NCBI GenBank assembly: GCA_910575815.1
Contig: CAJTFN010000009.1
Span: forward strand, 62,001 to 126,000
Direction of reading: 5' to 3'
Origin: Oscillospiraceae bacterium
GTDB taxonomy: Bacteria; Bacillota; Clostridia; Oscillospirales; Oscillospiraceae
Length of the DNA stretch: 64,000 nucleotides
The position numbers and the translations under genes are program-made. This document shows, in pieces, positions 62,165 through 64,000 of the stretch (its first letter is position 1; the number at the start of each line of letters is the position of its first letter). Under the pieces are notes generated by a model. It did not search any database. It saw only the letters and a list, made by a program, of their open reading frames with translations, and was not told the origin of the DNA.

Positions 62165-64000
62165 ATGAGCATTGGCACGTTTGGCGCCTTTACCCAGGCC
62201 CGCCTGGCGATCTACGCCGCCCAGACCGGCATCAGCGTGACGGGCAACAACATTTCCAACATCAACACCCCGGGCTATACCCGCCAGCGGCTGGACCAGA
62301 CCAGCCTGTACACCGTGGGCAGCGACCGCTACTACGCCGAGGGTGACGTGCGGGTGGGCCAGGGCGTTTTGGTGAACAGCCTCTCCCAGATCCGCAGCCC
62401 CTTCCTGGATATCCGCTTCCGCAAGGAAAACGCCGCCGTGGGCTACATGGATGGCCTGCTGGAAGGCCTGGACAGCATCGCGTCCATTCTGGACGAGGTG
62501 GGCAAGGGCGAGTCCAGCAAGGACGAGGAGGGCTTCGGCATCATCGGCATGGAGCTGGACAAAATCCGGGACGCCCTGGAACAGCTGACGGACCAGACCG
62601 GCCACTATGAGTACGACAACACCGTCCGGAAGAACGCCGAGGCCCTGTGCAGAAAGCTGAATACCTACGCCAACAAGCTTCAGCAGGTGTACGACAACAC
62701 CGTGACCCAGCTCCATCAGGACGTGGACGATATCAACGGCCTTCTCACCAGAATCCGCAACCTGAACGAGGAAATCCGCAAGTGCGACATCCACGGCGAC
62801 AGCGCCCTGGAGCTCCGGGACGAGCGGAATCTGGCCATTGACGAGCTGTCCAACCTGATTAATATCCAGGTGGACTACAGCATGGAGGAGATCAGCTATG
62901 GCGTGGAGGTGGAAAAGCTGACCATCCGCCTGGGCAACTCCAATCCCGACGGCGCGGTGGAGACGGACTCCAGCGTGCTGGTGGATGGCATTTACGGCTC
63001 CCAGCTGATTTTGGAGCAGGTGCCCGAGACGCGGAAGCTGGACCCTAAGGATACGAGCACCTGGCCTTATGCCGACGCAAACGGCAACCCGGTGATGACC
63101 GAGGCCGAGGCGGCGGAGAGCTTAGTGAAGAATCTCAAGTACGACCCTAATGTGACGGATCCGGCGGATGAAAGGTTTGGCGAGTACCTAAAAGAAGACG
63201 GAACTGGTACAAACAATAAGAATCTGGCGAAGAAAGAGCCTGCCGCCAACCCGGACTACAAGCCCTATGTCACGGCCTCCGGACAGCCCACGGACAAGAT
63301 CAGCGAGGCCAGGATGGTGGATAGCCCCAACTACAATATTACGGTTTCCGAGCTGCGGGATAAGTCGAACCGGATCCATTACGTGACCACCAAGAGCCCG
63401 GAGGTGCTGATTCAGGACGCCGCCGAGATTCAAAAGGCCATCGACGCACTCAAGAAAGGCGGCTCCATCACGGAGAACAACAAGCCCACCGACGGCGACG
63501 TTACCATCACGACCTACCGGGCCTCCGCGCAGGGCAACCCCAAATGGGCCCGCTATCTGCCCTATCTGGACGCCGCCGGAAATCCCGTAGGCGACATCAA
63601 GGACGCCGCTACGGACGCCAATGGCAAGGCTACCCCCAACCCCGCCCACTATCCGTACTTGGTCAATGGGGAGCTCAGCATGACCAAGGGGGAGAACGGA
63701 GTAGACAACCCGGCTTATGAGGCCCGGTATTTGGTGCGGGACAAGGACGGCAACATAACCGGCAGCACCAACAGCGTGGCCGACGCGGCGAAGGATTACT
63801 ACAAGGAAATTTACGTCCGGACCGCCTCCAAGCCCGTGGAGCTGGACGACAACGACCTCCATGGCCGTATTCAGGCCCACCGGGAGCTGCTGACCGAGGC
63901 CGGCGAGTTTACCGACACCTCCGTCATCACCAAGGACGGCCAGACCGGCCCCTATCGCAACGCCGACGAGAACGCCAGCAGCAAACGGGGCATCGTCTAT
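62165..64000 (+). CDS. flgK: Hook-associated protein FlgK, 3' end cut by window edge
   Basis: At least 612 residues with no stop in the window. N-terminal HAP1 signature (AIYAAQTGISVTGNNISNIN, then TPGYTRQRLD). Coiled helices to about 240 follow (LTDQTGHYEYDNTVRKNAEA). From about 280 on is a large variable domain, already longer than in typical FlgK, and the C-terminal helix is still ahead. FlgK joins hook and filament. Start ATG 62165 after AAAGGAGTTTAG. Confidence 0.94.
   Translation, partial: MSIGTFGAFTQARLAIYAAQTGISVTGNNISNINTPGYTRQRLDQTSLYTVGSDRYYAEGDVRVGQGVLVNSLSQIRSPFLDIRFRKENAAVGYMDGLLEGLDSIASILDEVGKGESSKDEEGFGIIGMELDKIRDALEQLTDQTGHYEYDNTVRKNAEALCRKLNTYANKLQQVYDNTVTQLHQDVDDINGLLTRIRNLNEEIRKCDIHGDSALELRDERNLAIDELSNLINIQVDYSMEEISYGVEVEKLTIRLGNSNPDGAVETDSSVLVDGIYGSQLILEQVPETRKLDPKDTSTWPYADANGNPVMTEAEAAESLVKNLKYDPNVTDPADERFGEYLKEDGTGTNNKNLAKKEPAANPDYKPYVTASGQPTDKISEARMVDSPNYNITVSELRDKSNRIHYVTTKSPEVLIQDAAEIQKAIDALKKGGSITENNKPTDGDVTITTYRASAQGNPKWARYLPYLDAAGNPVGDIKDAATDANGKATPNPAHYPYLVNGELSMTKGENGVDNPAYEARYLVRDKDGNITGSTNSVADAAKDYYKEIYVRTASKPVELDDNDLHGRIQAHRELLTEAGEFTDTSVITKDGQTGPYRNADENASSKRGIVY

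Noticed and set aside
1..64000. CRISPR arrays, tRNA or rRNA genes, insertion sequences, prophage parts
   Set aside because: I saw no regularly spaced repeats, no cloverleaf sequences and no transposase or integrase frames. The whole window is motility and surface genes.

Overview
The window is a flagellar and chemotaxis supercluster, 64 kb with almost no gaps, from a GC-rich, low-redundancy Gram-positive bacterium. The FliY-type switch protein, CheC/CheD/CheV, FlbD/SwrD, SLH-domain surface proteins, the missing P- and L-ring genes and the strong AGGAGG-type ribosome sites all point to Clostridia. An Oscillospiraceae-like gut clostridium is my best guess, from impression rather than alignment. 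Both ends cut a gene: a sensor kinase at the left and flgK at the right.

Layout. (1) 1-3649, minus strand: a phosphorelay operon of sensor histidine kinase (cut), HPt protein and a REC/HD-GYP/PAS/GGDEF protein that should both make and break c-di-GMP. (2) 3650-4365: a divergent control region with one good promoter per side and a long structured leader before flgB. (3) 4366-31254, plus strand: one very long operon, flgB-flgC-fliE-F-G-H-I-J-K-flgD-(TIGR02530-like)-flgE-flbD-motA-motB-fliM-fliY-cheY-fliO-P-Q-R-flhB-flhA-sigD-two rod genes-cheC-cheD-cheV-EAL/HDOD. It contains several intercistronic hairpins and ends at a clear bidirectional terminator. (4) 31453-32979, minus: a ComFB-domain protein and a Soj/ParA-type ATPase. 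(5) 33137-42880, plus: fliD, fliS, a FliT-like gene, an FtsE-like ATPase, a chemoreceptor, an FtsA-like actin fold protein, and a Lys/Ala-rich single-pass membrane protein. (6) 42829-56483, minus: a Clp-type AAA+ ATPase, and an operon of FliK-like (YlqG type), FlhB-C-like (YlqH type), PilZ, two giant SLH surface proteins and a second PilZ protein. (7) 56588-61119, plus: cheA-cheW-cheR-cheB. (8) 61243-64000: a good SigD promoter, then flgM-flgN-flgK.

How it works together. The main operon builds the basal body, hook, export gate, motor and switch and makes SigD. SigD, held by FlgM, would switch on the late genes. Signalling is of the Bacillus type with CheC, CheD and CheV. The window is unusually rich in c-di-GMP-linked proteins (HD-GYP/GGDEF, EAL-HDOD, ComFB, two PilZ), which suggests that motility, surface proteins and perhaps receptor or flagellum placement are set by this messenger. 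fliL, flhF and a true flhG are not seen where they are usually found.

The parts least explained by known flagellar biology are the FtsE/FtsA/membrane-protein/AAA+ group at 36.7-44.2 kb, the PilZ-SLH-YlqG/YlqH operon, the ParA-ComFB pair, and a FliY whose CheY-binding-like motif occurs three times in a Pro/Ala linker.
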